Shown: piece by piece, positions 25,703 to 34,837 of the stretch
How positions within the stretch are numbered: position 1 is the stretch's first letter
How the letters are laid out: the number at the start of each line of letters is the position of its first letter
NCBI GenBank assembly: GCA_021107435.1
Contig: JAIOSV010000112.1
Coordinates: forward strand, 1 to 51,933
Origin: Candidatus Sabulitectum sp.
GTDB lineage: Bacteria > Fermentibacterota > Fermentibacteria > Fermentibacterales > JCC-6
DNA: 51,933 nt
Direction of reading: 5' to 3'
Made by a program: the position numbers and the translations under genes
Notes under the pieces: model-generated
What the model was told of the DNA's origin: nothing
Databases searched by the model: none
The model's input: the letters and a program-made list of their open reading frames with translations, nothing else

Positions 25703-28054
25703 CTATTGGATGTAGATAACCTTTTCAGCTCTGGTAACAGCCATAAGATCGGCTTCAAAGGGTTTGAGCTCTTCGCTGACCTCAATTGATTCCATTGAGG
25801 TAGCCATGCTGAGGCTGTTCTCGCTCTTCCACCGCCGGGCTTCCTCTATCACAAGCAGTGCCCTGTTGCCCAGCCTGAGAGCATCTTCGTCCATAAAACC
25901 AGGGTCAGGCCATGGAGCTAAGTGGATGCTTTCATAATTCTCTGTGGATTTGAAAATCTCCAGATAAAGCTCTTCTGTTATGTGTACCATTATCGGAGCA
26001 AAAAGCCTGAGTACTGCATAAAGGACGGTATAGAGGGTGTACTGCGCTGCTGCTCTTGCGCCGGGGGCTTCACCGTAGAGTCTGCCCTTGGCTATCTCCA
26101 GATAATTGTCGCAGAGTGCCTTCCAGAAAAATGTCTCCGTTTCGCGCATGCAGACGGAGTACTCGTACTTCTGCATACCCGATGTCGCTTTCCGCGCCGT
26201 CTCCGTGAGCCTGCTCAGCAGCCAGCAGTCAAAGGGATGCAGTTCCACTTCTCTGTCCGGATCGTAACCCTCAAGCCTGCCTTCAGCAAATCTGGTGGCG
26301 TTCCACAACTTGGTTACAAGTCTGCGGCCCTCGCCAAGAACATCCTTGCTGAATACCACATCGGTGCCGAGTTTTGAAGAGCATGCCCAGTATCTGAGTT
26401 CATCCGCTGAGAACTCCTTCAGAGCCGCAATGGGATCACCGGCAACATTGCCCTTGCTCTTGGACATCTTCTGACGGTTCGGATTCAATGAATGACCGGA
26501 GATCATTACATCCTTCCACGGAATTGTGTTTTCGTGGAGCAGGGCCTTGGCTATGGTATAAAAAGCCCATGTCCTGATGATATCATGAGCCTGAGGCCTC
26601 AGGGCCATCGGGAATATGTTCTTTCGCTGGTCTTCCTCGCCCCACTTCATGTTGATCTGAGGAGTGAGTGAACTTGTGGCCCAGGTATCCATCACATCGC
26701 TTTCCGGTCTGAACTTCGTGCTGCCGCAATTCGGGCATGGCTTCCCGGGGGAATCCATCAGGGGATCGACCGGCAGACTCTTTTCGCTGGCAAATATCGG
26801 GATCTCACACTGTTCGCAGAACCAGACCGGGAACGGGACACCGTAGTATTTCTGCCTGGAAATGCACCAGTCCCACTTCAGATTCTCCACCCAGTGGTCA
26901 TACCTCACTTTGAAATGACCAGGGTACCAGTTTACTTCACTGCCCTTTTCCAGAAGCTGTTCCTTAAGATCCAGTATCCTTATGAACCACTGACGACTCA
27001 CGAGATACTCCAGCGGAGTACCACAACGCTCGTGAACATTCACTGAGTGAGTGATGTCCTCGCCGCCTCTGCGGTAACCTCCCTCATCGAGCTTCTTCAC
27101 AATCACCTTGCGGGCTTTCTTCCAGTACATCCCCTCAAGGAAACCGGCTTTGTCGTTCATGTGGCCGCGGTTGTCAAGAATAATCCTCAGATCAAGATCA
27201 TGCTGACGCCACCATTCTATATCCGTGGTATCACCGAAGGTACAGCACATCACAGCACCGGAGCCCTTCTCTATATCAACCTTGTCATCTGCAAGGATTG
27301 TTACTTCGCGGTCGTAAAGAGGCACTTTTACCTTTTGCCCCGCAAGATGCTTCCACCTGTCGTCTTCAGGATTAACAAACACAGCGACACAGGCAGGAAT
27401 AAGCTCCGGACGAGTAGTAGCAATGGGAACAACTCCGCTGCCGCCAGCCAGCCTGAACTCCAGATCGTGGAAGTGGCTGGGAAACTCTTTGTCCTCTGTC
27501 TCCGCCTGGGCAACTGCTGTTTGACACTCCGGGCACCACAGGGTAGGAGCTTCTTTTCTGTAAACCCTTTCCTTCTGAACAAGATCAAGGAAAGAACGCT
27601 GGCTCAACCCCTGCACCCACGGGTCTATTGTGGTGTACATTAAAGACCAGTCACAACTGAAGCCAAAACTGTTCCAGAGGTCGCGGAACTGCGCTTCGGC
27701 ATCTTTGGCGACTTCAAGACAGAGCTTCACGAACTCGCCGCGGGTCATGTCCTGAGCCTTGACCTTCTTTACCTGCTCGGTATACCGCTCGCTGGGCAGA
27801 CCGTTGTCATCAAAGCAGAAGGGATAGAACACTTCTTTGCCGGTCATCCTTTTGTAACGAGCCAGAACTTCCGCCTGTACATAGCTGAAAATGTGCCCCA
27901 TGTGGATCATACCGCTCACTGTGGGAGGTGGTGTATCTATGGAGTAGACTTCTCTGCCCGAATCGGGATTGTATTTATAAATACCCTCGTCCGCCCACTT
28001 CTGCTGCAGCCGGGGCTCGGAATCTTTTGCTTTGTATCTTTTAGCAAGTGCCAT
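25703..28054 (-). CDS. valS: Valyl-tRNA synthetase (compact form)
   Basis: A 783-residue class I synthetase that charges tRNA-Val. The HIGH-type motif is HMGH (residues 51-54, in PPPTVSGMIHMGH). An editing domain is present (ATTRPELIPACVAVFVNPED), zinc-type cysteine pairs occur at LWCPECQ and FCEQCE, and KMSKS is near residue 530. DDNGLPSERYTEQ is seen in archaeal-like and alphaproteobacterial forms. The protein lacks the long C-terminal coiled-coil of typical bacterial ValS, explaining the shorter length. AGGAG precedes the ATG. It is the last gene of the phoH operon, five bases after glyQS. Confidence 0.95.
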   Translation of the reverse strand: MALAKRYKAKDSEPRLQQKWADEGIYKYNPDSGREVYSIDTPPPTVSGMIHMGHIFSYVQAEVLARYKRMTGKEVFYPFCFDDNGLPSERYTEQVKKVKAQDMTRGEFVKLCLEVAKDAEAQFRDLWNSFGFSCDWSLMYTTIDPWVQGLSQRSFLDLVQKERVYRKEAPTLWCPECQTAVAQAETEDKEFPSHFHDLEFRLAGGSGVVPIATTRPELIPACVAVFVNPEDDRWKHLAGQKVKVPLYDREVTILADDKVDIEKGSGAVMCCTFGDTTDIEWWRQHDLDLRIILDNRGHMNDKAGFLEGMYWKKARKVIVKKLDEGGYRRGGEDITHSVNVHERCGTPLEYLVSRQWFIRILDLKEQLLEKGSEVNWYPGHFKVRYDHWVENLKWDWCISRQKYYGVPFPVWFCEQCEIPIFASEKSLPVDPLMDSPGKPCPNCGSTKFRPESDVMDTWATSSLTPQINMKWGEEDQRKNIFPMALRPQAHDIIRTWAFYTIAKALLHENTIPWKDVMISGHSLNPNRQKMSKSKGNVAGDPIAALKEFSADELRYWACSSKLGTDVVFSKDVLGEGRRLVTKLWNATRFAEGRLEGYDPDREVELHPFDCWLLSRLTETARKATSGMQKYEYSVCMRETETFFWKALCDNYLEIAKGRLYGEAPGARAAAQYTLYTVLYAVLRLFAPIMVHITEELYLEIFKSTENYESIHLAPWPDPGFMDEDALRLGNRALLVIEEARRWKSENSLSMATSMESIEVSEELKPFEADLMAVTRAEKVIYIQ

Positions 28055-28059
28055 TGTAG

Positions 28060-29394
28060 TTACTCCTGTCTTTCCCAGCCAACAGTCATAAGCCGGGACA
28101 TAACCTCTGCGAGGCTATCTATATCAACCCTGATCTGCTCAAGAGTGTCTCTGTCGCGAATGGTTACCCTCCGGTCCTCAAGACTGTCAAAATCAAATGT
28201 AATGCAGTAGGGTGTGCCTATCTCGTCATTTCTTCTGTATCGCTTACCAATTGAACCTGTTACATCAAAGAGTACCGGCCAGTGAGAACGCAGCACATCC
28301 TCAACCTCCCTGGCCTGTTCGGTAAGCTTCTTGGAAAGGGGAAGAATTGCCGCCTTTACCGGGGCAAGTTTTTTATCAAGCCCGAGAACCACTCTTGTCT
28401 TGCCCTCTATCTCCTCCTCACGGTAGGCATCAAGAAGAACCATAAGGAAAGTTCTACCCACTCCGCCGGAGGTTTCAACAACATAAGGCGTGATTTTCTT
28501 TCCTGTGTCTTTATCCAGAATCTTGAGATCCTTCCCGCTGCCTTCCATCTGAGCGGAAAGGTCGTAATCAGTTCTGCTTGCAATACCCTCCAGTTCACCA
28601 AAGCCGTCTCCACTTGAGAAGGGGAAACGATATTCAATGTCCGTACAGCCTTTGGCGTAATGGGCCAGTTCTTTTTGATCATGAGGTCTCAGTCTGAGAT
28701 TTTCGCTTTTAATCCCCAGTACATCCGTGTACCAGTCAAGCCGTTTCCGCACCCAGTATTCGTACCACTTCTCCCATTCATCGGGGTGGCAGAAGTACTC
28801 CATTTCCATCTGCTCGAATTCGCGGCTTCTAAAAATGAAGTTGCGAACGGTTATCTCATTTCTGAAGGCTTTTCCGGTCTGGGCAATTCCAAAAGGAAGG
28901 CTCCTTCTGGTGGAGGTCACGATGTTCTGGAACTGGGCAAATATGGACTGACAGGTTTCCGGTCTAAGGTAAACAACGGAGCCTTCGTCCTCAAGAGGTC
29001 CCATAAATGTTTTGAACATCAGTCCGAAATTTCTGGGCTCTGTAAGTTCTCCACCGCAGTTGGGGCACACATCGCCATCAACATGATCCTCTCGGAACCT
29101 GCCGTGGCAGGCCTTGCAGTCAACAAGAGGGTCATGAAAATTCTTCAGGTGCCCTGAAGACTTCCAGACGTCCGTGTGAGTGATAATTGCAGTATCAACA
29201 CCAACCACATCTCCCCTTGATCGCACCATTTCGTGCCACCACAGCTCTGTTATATTCTTTTTAAGCTCCACTCCCAGTGGCCCGTAATCCCATGCTGCCT
29301 GCAGCCCTCCGTGTATCTCTCCGGATTGAAAGACAAATCCCAGCCTCTTGGAGAGAGAAATTATTTTTTTCATCAGGTCTTTATTGGCCTGCAT
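28060..29394 (-). CDS. glyQS: Glycyl-tRNA synthetase, homodimeric type
   Basis: A 444-residue class II synthetase of the alpha2 archaeal/eukaryotic type, charging tRNA-Gly. It begins KKIISLSKRLGFVFQSGEIHGGLQAAWDYGPLGVELKKN, has a zinc-type cluster (CKACHG...CPNCGG, about residues 93-120), motif 2 (FRNEITVRNFIFRSREFEQMEMEYFC) and motif 3 (SGGVGRTFLMVLLDAY), and a C-terminal anticodon-binding domain (KAAILPLSKKLTEQAREVEDVLR). AAGGAG precedes the ATG, and the first 14 bases overlap the end of recO. The tetrameric glyQ/glyS type is not present in the window. Confidence 0.96.
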   Translation of the reverse strand: MQANKDLMKKIISLSKRLGFVFQSGEIHGGLQAAWDYGPLGVELKKNITELWWHEMVRSRGDVVGVDTAIITHTDVWKSSGHLKNFHDPLVDCKACHGRFREDHVDGDVCPNCGGELTEPRNFGLMFKTFMGPLEDEGSVVYLRPETCQSIFAQFQNIVTSTRRSLPFGIAQTGKAFRNEITVRNFIFRSREFEQMEMEYFCHPDEWEKWYEYWVRKRLDWYTDVLGIKSENLRLRPHDQKELAHYAKGCTDIEYRFPFSSGDGFGELEGIASRTDYDLSAQMEGSGKDLKILDKDTGKKITPYVVETSGGVGRTFLMVLLDAYREEEIEGKTRVVLGLDKKLAPVKAAILPLSKKLTEQAREVEDVLRSHWPVLFDVTGSIGKRYRRNDEIGTPYCITFDFDSLEDRRVTIRDRDTLEQIRVDIDSLAEVMSRLMTVGWERQE

Positions 29395-30136
29395 CGAGTA
29401 TCTCCTTCATGACTTTTTCCGACTTCAGCAGAAGACGGCGCTCAAGATGTACCTGTGCGTATTCTTTGAGTAACGAATGGCACTGAATATAACCACCGGG
29501 CCAAAGTCTGACCCGTGACAGTGATTCCAGGCTGGAATTTCCCGCTCTGTAAAGAAAACTGATAATGCCTGATTTTACAGGGAAACCGGTTTCTCCGCAC
29601 TTCCCGCAGACAACACCCCCGCTGGAATGAGACCAGCGTACGGCACCTTCAATCTCAGCTCCGCAGGCAACACAAATATCCGTGGAAAAACCGTGGCCGG
29701 AAAGCTTTAGAAGCCTTACCACGCCACCGCAGACAACCGGCCAGGGGGCAGCTTCTGATTCCAGCAGACCAAACACCTGCTCAAGAAGACGATACACAGG
29801 TCCGGATGGCTCATTCCCGTGGCTGATCACAGCCAGAAGCCATTCAGTAAACAGGCTGGCACCGGCAAAGGCACCACATCTGGTTCGGAGCCTCTGGTTA
29901 TGAGCAATGACGCTCACTTCCGTTGCTGTGTCAAGCTCTCTTCCTTCTCTGCGGGCAAGCTGGAATTCGTCCTGACTGAACAGTTCCATCCTGCCAAGAA
30001 ATTTACTGTTAGGGCGCAAAGCTCCTCTGACCATGGCGGATGCTCTGCCAAAATCCAGAGAGTACAGGGTCAGTATCAGGGACGACTCACTCCACCGGAC
30101 TCGTCTCAGAACAAACGCAGGAGTGGATATCCTCAA
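29381..30136 (-). CDS. recO: DNA repair protein RecO
   Basis: A 251-residue protein with the N-terminal RecO OB domain (FVLRRVRWSESSLILTLYSLDFGRASAMVRGALRPNSKFLGRMELF) and a C-terminal zinc-finger domain with two Cys pairs (CVACG and CGKCG). RecO helps load RecA onto SSB-covered DNA in the RecFOR pathway. It overlaps the upstream corC-like gene by 4 bases and glyQS by 14, so translation is probably coupled. Confidence 0.92.
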   Translation of the reverse strand: MRISTPAFVLRRVRWSESSLILTLYSLDFGRASAMVRGALRPNSKFLGRMELFSQDEFQLARREGRELDTATEVSVIAHNQRLRTRCGAFAGASLFTEWLLAVISHGNEPSGPVYRLLEQVFGLLESEAAPWPVVCGGVVRLLKLSGHGFSTDICVACGAEIEGAVRWSHSSGGVVCGKCGETGFPVKSGIISFLYRAGNSSLESLSRVRLWPGGYIQCHSLLKEYAQVHLERRLLLKSEKVMKEILDAGQ

Positions 30137-31338
30137 TCCTTTTCCCTGACTCTTGGGCTCACCCTTACAAAGAGGATTCTCTGTCCGCTGACCTTTTCCA
30201 CTATGAATGTCCAGTTGTCTATATCGTGGGATTCTCCGGCATCCGGTATGTGACCAAGCTGGTGGTAAACAAGGCCGCCAACAGATTCGTAATTCTCTTC
30301 TTCCTCAAAATCTGTTCCAAGAAGGTCATTCAGATCGTCAATGGGTAATCTTGCGTCAACTCTGTAGGAACCATTCCCCACAGATCTGATCATTGGCGGT
30401 TCTGAATCGAATTCATCTCTGATCTCCCCGAAGACTTCCTCCACTATGTCTTCCATAGTGACTATTCCCGCAGTCCCGCCATATTCATCAACGACTACGG
30501 CCATGTGAATTCGATTTGTCTGAAACTCGGTAAAAAGCTCATCTATTCTCTTGAACTCCGGAACAAAATAGGCTTCTCTGATGAGATCCTCTACTCTGAA
30601 TTCCCCCTCTTCCGCATCCATGGGAACTCCAAGAAGATCTTTTGCATAAAGAACTCCCGCAATATCGTCAATGATCTTTCTGTAAGCAGGAATTCTGGAA
30701 TGCCCTGCTTTTTTCACCTGGGCAACAATACTTCCTATATCATCACAGAGCTCTATACTATCCATATCAATCCGGGGAACCATTACCTCCCGGACTATCT
30801 TATCTGAAAATTCCAGTATGGAGTCAACAAGTTCCTGCTCCTTTTCCAGTTCCTCCTGATCTCCTTTTTCTCGACGCTGTTCAAGCCAGAGAGTGTCCGG
30901 AGGTGTATATGCCCAATCATCCGAGTCTTTGTCTTCTTCACCCAGGAGAATTCTTGCCGGCAACCGGAACAAAAGAGTAAGGACAGCCATGGGCGCTGTG
31001 AAGATTCTGTTCGCTCTGCCTTCAGAAAGGTGCTGAACAAGCACCGGAGGAAGCACTTCCGAAAAAACGAAAGCCAGAAAGGCAATAACTGACGCGGATA
31101 CCCAACGAGGATAACCCATCTGAGAGGAAACAAGAGTAGAACTTACCCCTATAAGGACAAGACCAGTGACTCTTGCCAGCCAGATAGTTCTAAGCCGTGC
31201 CGCCGCTTCCCGGCGCCTGTCTGAAGGATCCCTGCCTTTATCGTTTACCAGTTCCGGCAGGGCTGTTCTGGACCCGTTTGCTGCAGCAGAACAGAGGATC
31301 CCTCCTGCCAGAAGCAACAGTTCACCAGTAAGATTCAT
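30133..31338 (-). CDS. CNNM/CorC-type transporter (DUF21, CBS pair, CorC_HlyC)
   Basis: A 401-residue inner-membrane protein. Residues about 1-130 are a short DUF21-like membrane domain with three to four hydrophobic segments and the family phrase FSEVLPPVLVQ. Residues about 170-300 hold two CBS domains (VREVMVPRIDMDSIE, IVAQVKKAGHSRIPAYRKIIDDIAGVLYAKDLL, HMAVVVDEYGGTAGIVTMEDIVEEVFGEI). Residues about 315-395 are the CorC_HlyC domain (SYRVDARLPIDDLNDLLG, TVGGLV-like YESVGGLVYHQLGHIP). The family is linked to magnesium or cobalt efflux and membrane-stress resistance. It overlaps ybeY and recO by 4 bases each. Confidence 0.92.
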   Translation of the reverse strand: MNLTGELLLLAGGILCSAAANGSRTALPELVNDKGRDPSDRRREAAARLRTIWLARVTGLVLIGVSSTLVSSQMGYPRWVSASVIAFLAFVFSEVLPPVLVQHLSEGRANRIFTAPMAVLTLLFRLPARILLGEEDKDSDDWAYTPPDTLWLEQRREKGDQEELEKEQELVDSILEFSDKIVREVMVPRIDMDSIELCDDIGSIVAQVKKAGHSRIPAYRKIIDDIAGVLYAKDLLGVPMDAEEGEFRVEDLIREAYFVPEFKRIDELFTEFQTNRIHMAVVVDEYGGTAGIVTMEDIVEEVFGEIRDEFDSEPPMIRSVGNGSYRVDARLPIDDLNDLLGTDFEEEENYESVGGLVYHQLGHIPDAGESHDIDNWTFIVEKVSGQRILFVRVSPRVREKD

Positions 31339-31802
31339 ATCCTTTTCACCGCCTTCATCCCATCTTTTACAAGTTCAACAGTGAGTCGGTTCATCTCTCT
31401 GGTATCCTCCTCTGTGTTATGTGTTAAGCCGTTAAGATGCAGCCATCCGTGATAAAGCCTTTCAAGCACTTCTTCAAGTGGCGGGGCCAGTCTGCCATCA
31501 ATGTAAACCACGCCCTGGGGCAACTTCTCTCCGGGGGACGAAAGATCAAAAGTAAGTACATCTGTAGGTTTGTCGATTCTGCGCCAGTTGTAATTGAGAA
31601 AACGCATAACACCGGGATCACATATAACAAACTCCACAGGTCCCTGAATGGTTTTCCGTACTATCTCGGGGAGTAATTCCAGTTCAGGTAACGGGTTATC
31701 GAGAATGACACTGACGGACGGACTTGCCGAAAACGTAAAAGGCATATTATTCCCCGCGCTGTCGGAGGAGGGGTCATCGGGTAAGGCATTTTTACTGGCC
31801 AT
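31335..31802 (-). CDS. ybeY: Endoribonuclease YbeY (rRNA maturation factor)
   Basis: A product of up to 155 residues. The zinc motif HGWLHLNGLTHNTEED corresponds to the family HGxLHLxGYDH and supplies three histidines. The FLNYNWRRIDKPTDVLTFDL segment is also characteristic. YbeY takes part in 16S rRNA 3'-end maturation and ribosome quality control. The start is uncertain: ATG 31802 overlaps the HD gene by 11 bases without a good ribosome site, whereas ATG 31745 (MPFTFSASP) has GGGGA six bases upstream. The phoH-HD-ybeY-corC order supports the call. Confidence 0.92.
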   Translation of the reverse strand: MASKNALPDDPSSDSAGNNMPFTFSASPSVSVILDNPLPELELLPEIVRKTIQGPVEFVICDPGVMRFLNYNWRRIDKPTDVLTFDLSSPGEKLPQGVVYIDGRLAPPLEEVLERLYHGWLHLNGLTHNTEEDTREMNRLTVELVKDGMKAVKRI

Positions 31803-33831
31803 GAGGATAGTCTTTTACCCTTTCATAATCGTTCTGACTCAATACATCCATAAATACATGCGCGGCTCTTGTCCGCATTGATCCTGTAAGTTCGCACTGG
31901 TCAAACTGACCTTCATCTGTCTTCTCCTGCATAATCCGGGAAACAACAGCTGCCTTTTTTTCCAAAGACGCGGTATTTCCAAGACCCTTAACCGCTGAAG
32001 AGACTGAGTCGGCCAGCATAACAAGCGCTGCTTCAACCGATTGAGGCCTTGGCCCGTCGTAATGGAAAAGAGCCTCATCAAGTTCGCCTCCCGGTGGGAT
32101 CTCTCTCCTGGCTTTCTCAAGGAAAAATCGCGCACTGGTATCTCCGTGATGCTGTTCTATGATGTCTCTTATGTCAACCGGGAGTTTGTGTTTCCCCGCG
32201 AGCTCAACTCCGTTGTAGACGTGGTCAATAATCACCTTCGCGCTCTCCGCCGGTGACATGAGAAGGTGCGGATTGTTTTCGTCAGGATTTGAGATGTTCT
32301 CAATAAACATCTCCGGATTAACCATCTTCCCAATATCGTGAAATACTCCGCCGAGTTTTGCGAGTTTCTCATCGACTCCCAGTTCCTCTGCTGCGGAAGA
32401 AGCCAGATCGCCCACAAGAAGAGAGTGGCTGTATGTACCTCTTGCCTCCCTGCGAAGTAACTCCCGAAGAGGATGATCATCATTGCCAAGTCTTTCATAG
32501 GTTCTGGCAGTAGCTACGTGAAACAGCTGTTCAAACGGATGGCTGATTACCTTAACTGTTCCGATGATTACTACAGGAAGTCCAATGAGTACCATCCAGA
32601 CAACAGATCCAAACTGCATACTCCCGGAGCTTCCGGCTGTTGCCAGAAGCCAGTAAACAATAATAGAGGAGAGTATTCCCAGTATCAGCGCAGTTGAGGT
32701 TCCCCGGTCACTGAGATCCTTTATCGCCGAGGAAACTATGCAGGCTGGAATAAAACCCATAAAATAAGTGGCCATCGGATGCGGAGATACGAGAGCGAAC
32801 ATTGAGGCAAAAATTGCGGATAGAAACCAGGCATAGTTCGTAGTTTTCTTCCTCCGGCGACTGTCAAAAAATACCGAGGTGAGGCTGGCTCCCAGCATTG
32901 TGAATGAAAATGCTGACAAATCGCGTATTCCTGAACGGAACAAAAGAATTGTCAGTCCCATAGAAAGACCCCATATGGTAAAAAGAAGAAACACATCTGA
33001 GATCGAGAAAGAGCTATGCTCCCTCCACATGTATAAAAAACCCAGAAGAAGGAGAAAGGCCGCGAGACCTGTCTTGGCAATGTTGTGTTCTATTATGCCC
33101 TGAGTTCCCACAGGAGAAAGCACCATGGCATCCCAATAGCAACTAATTTCCTCTGTGAAAAGTCCACCCGGTGGAAGTATTTCCTCTCCTGTCTGAAATT
33201 CCATTTTTATTATGGGAAGATTGGCAATATGCTCCTGTATGGCTGTTTCTCTACCCAGTGAATCAATTATAAGATCCGGAACAATGAGATCAAGGATCAT
33301 TGGAATCTTCTCGCGAAGAACTCCACGCCTCTCCAGATCAAGACGTATTCCATCTCTGGCTTCAGCAAGAGTAAAGAGTTCAGAAATGTTTTCCGCAGAG
33401 CCATTGTCAGTTACTGCACGACTACCCTGGTAGGTCAGGCGAAGGGCTTCAAGGTCAATAATCCCGGTTGTGTACAAACTGGCTACCCTCTGGCAAAAAT
33501 ACTGAGCAAGATCATTGTCTTCTGTTGCAAAGAGTATCAGATCCCGAATCTGCTCTGAAGAATTGAGCCCTGTCTGCACATCCCTTGAAAGAAATACGGG
33601 AATAGACCCCTCAGCTTCGCTTCCCATCTCTTTAAGCTCACTCTGGCTGTAAGGAATGCTGAAGCTGTGTACAGCTATGATCCCTTCAGTAACAGGTTCT
33701 CCGATAACAAGATTCCTGTCTGAAAGAGCACCTCTGGAGTCAAATCCAAAGTAGAAGCCAACTATCAGAAGTACAGAAAAAAACACGCCTGACAACAAAT
33801 TCAGCGGAATCCTCTTCTCCAGGAAATTCAC
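31792..33831 (-). CDS. 7TM-HD family membrane phosphodiesterase (PgpH-like)
   Basis: A 679-residue inner-membrane protein. It has an N-terminal anchor (LLSGVFFSVLLIVGFYFGF), an extracytoplasmic 7TMR-HDED domain (about 45-270), seven transmembrane segments (about 275-450) and a cytoplasmic HD domain (about 480-640) with GVFHDIGKMVNPEMF providing the metal-binding HD pair, plus IIEQHHGDTSARFF. PgpH, the studied member, hydrolyses c-di-AMP. Activity on that nucleotide here is by family only. It overlaps phoH by 4 bases and ybeY by 11. The same neighbourhood is found in many bacteria. Confidence 0.93.
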   Translation of the reverse strand: MNFLEKRIPLNLLSGVFFSVLLIVGFYFGFDSRGALSDRNLVIGEPVTEGIIAVHSFSIPYSQSELKEMGSEAEGSIPVFLSRDVQTGLNSSEQIRDLILFATEDNDLAQYFCQRVASLYTTGIIDLEALRLTYQGSRAVTDNGSAENISELFTLAEARDGIRLDLERRGVLREKIPMILDLIVPDLIIDSLGRETAIQEHIANLPIIKMEFQTGEEILPPGGLFTEEISCYWDAMVLSPVGTQGIIEHNIAKTGLAAFLLLLGFLYMWREHSSFSISDVFLLFTIWGLSMGLTILLFRSGIRDLSAFSFTMLGASLTSVFFDSRRRKKTTNYAWFLSAIFASMFALVSPHPMATYFMGFIPACIVSSAIKDLSDRGTSTALILGILSSIIVYWLLATAGSSGSMQFGSVVWMVLIGLPVVIIGTVKVISHPFEQLFHVATARTYERLGNDDHPLRELLRREARGTYSHSLLVGDLASSAAEELGVDEKLAKLGGVFHDIGKMVNPEMFIENISNPDENNPHLLMSPAESAKVIIDHVYNGVELAGKHKLPVDIRDIIEQHHGDTSARFFLEKARREIPPGGELDEALFHYDGPRPQSVEAALVMLADSVSSAVKGLGNTASLEKKAAVVSRIMQEKTDEGQFDQCELTGSMRTRAAHVFMDVLSQNDYERVKDYPHGQ

Positions 33832-34766
33832 TCTTCGTTCCTTCCTGCAAATGCCTCAATAATCTTCTGCACGAGAGGGTGCCTGAGTACATCGCTGTGA
33901 TCAAGATAGACAAATCCTATGCCTGGAATCTGTTTAAGAATCCTGGATATGCGCACAAGACCGGATGTAGTCAACGGTTTCAAATCTATTTGTGTCACAT
34001 CACCGGTTATGACCATTCTGGAACCGTACCCCATTCTTGTAAGAAACATCTTCAACTGAGTCAGCGTTGTATTCTGGGCTTCATCAAGAATGATGAAAGC
34101 ATTGTTCAATGTTCTTCCCCGCATGTACGCCAGAGGAGCCACCTCAATCATACCGTTCTCCATGTACTTCTGCACCCGCGACGCGGTAAGAGTATCATTA
34201 AGAGCATCGTAAATAGGCCGCAGGTACGGGTCTATCTTCTGCTGAAGGTCTCCTGGAAGAAAACCAAGTTTTTCTCCTGCCTCCACAGCTGGTCTGGTAA
34301 GAATGATTCTTTCAACCCTGTTGTCGCGCAGAGCACTTACTGCCGCTGCCACAGCAAGGAATGTTTTGCCTGTGCCAGCGGGACCGATGGAAAACACAAG
34401 TTCATTATGCATAACCGAACGCATATAGCTTTCCTGACCCGGTGTTCGCGGAATAATACGGCCTGCCCGGCCCGGAACGTTGTAAATCAGTCCCGCCGCC
34501 TTCAACTCGGGAAATTCCAGAGCTTTGTGCAAAGCACTCTTTGATATTCGACCACTTGCCTGAATCTCAGCTACAAGTCTTTCTGTTACTGCCTGTGCTC
34601 TATCCAGAGCGGACCTTTCCCCTGAGTAAACCAGGCTGGCATCGCGATAAACAGCTGCCACTCCAAGAACACGGCAGATCTTTCTCAGATTCTCGTCTCC
34701 AGATCCGAGAAGCTTCCGAGCGTCATCCGGTGAAACTGGAATTCTTCTTCTGTCAGGCTTTTTCAT
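33828..34766 (-). CDS. phoH: PhoH-like ATPase (YbeZ)
   Basis: A 312-residue cytoplasmic ATPase with Walker A GPAGTGKT (residues 128-135), Walker B FIILDEAQN and sensor GDVTQIDL. An N-terminal KH-like segment precedes the ATPase, as in YbeZ. It is the first gene of the seven-gene operon and is functionally linked with YbeY in RNA metabolism. No clear ribosome site precedes the ATG. TATATT lies about 11 bases upstream of it, so the transcript could have a very short leader. The hairpin terminator of the LysM gene lies directly upstream. Confidence 0.93.
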   Translation of the reverse strand: MKKPDRRRIPVSPDDARKLLGSGDENLRKICRVLGVAAVYRDASLVYSGERSALDRAQAVTERLVAEIQASGRISKSALHKALEFPELKAAGLIYNVPGRAGRIIPRTPGQESYMRSVMHNELVFSIGPAGTGKTFLAVAAAVSALRDNRVERIILTRPAVEAGEKLGFLPGDLQQKIDPYLRPIYDALNDTLTASRVQKYMENGMIEVAPLAYMRGRTLNNAFIILDEAQNTTLTQLKMFLTRMGYGSRMVITGDVTQIDLKPLTTSGLVRISRILKQIPGIGFVYLDHSDVLRHPLVQKIIEAFAGRNEE

Positions 34767-34782
34767 AGATGTGTTAATATAA

Positions 34783-34816
34783 AGAATCTCCCCACCCGTA
34801 CAGGCAGGGAGATTCT
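34783..34816 (-). terminator. Terminator of the LysM transcription unit
   Basis: AGAATCTCCC (34783-34792) pairs perfectly with GGGAGATTCT (34807-34816). On the minus strand the stem is followed by TTATATT. It lies between the LysM stop and the phoH start. Confidence 0.75.
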
Positions 34817-34837
34817 GTGGTATCCGTAGATTACCTG

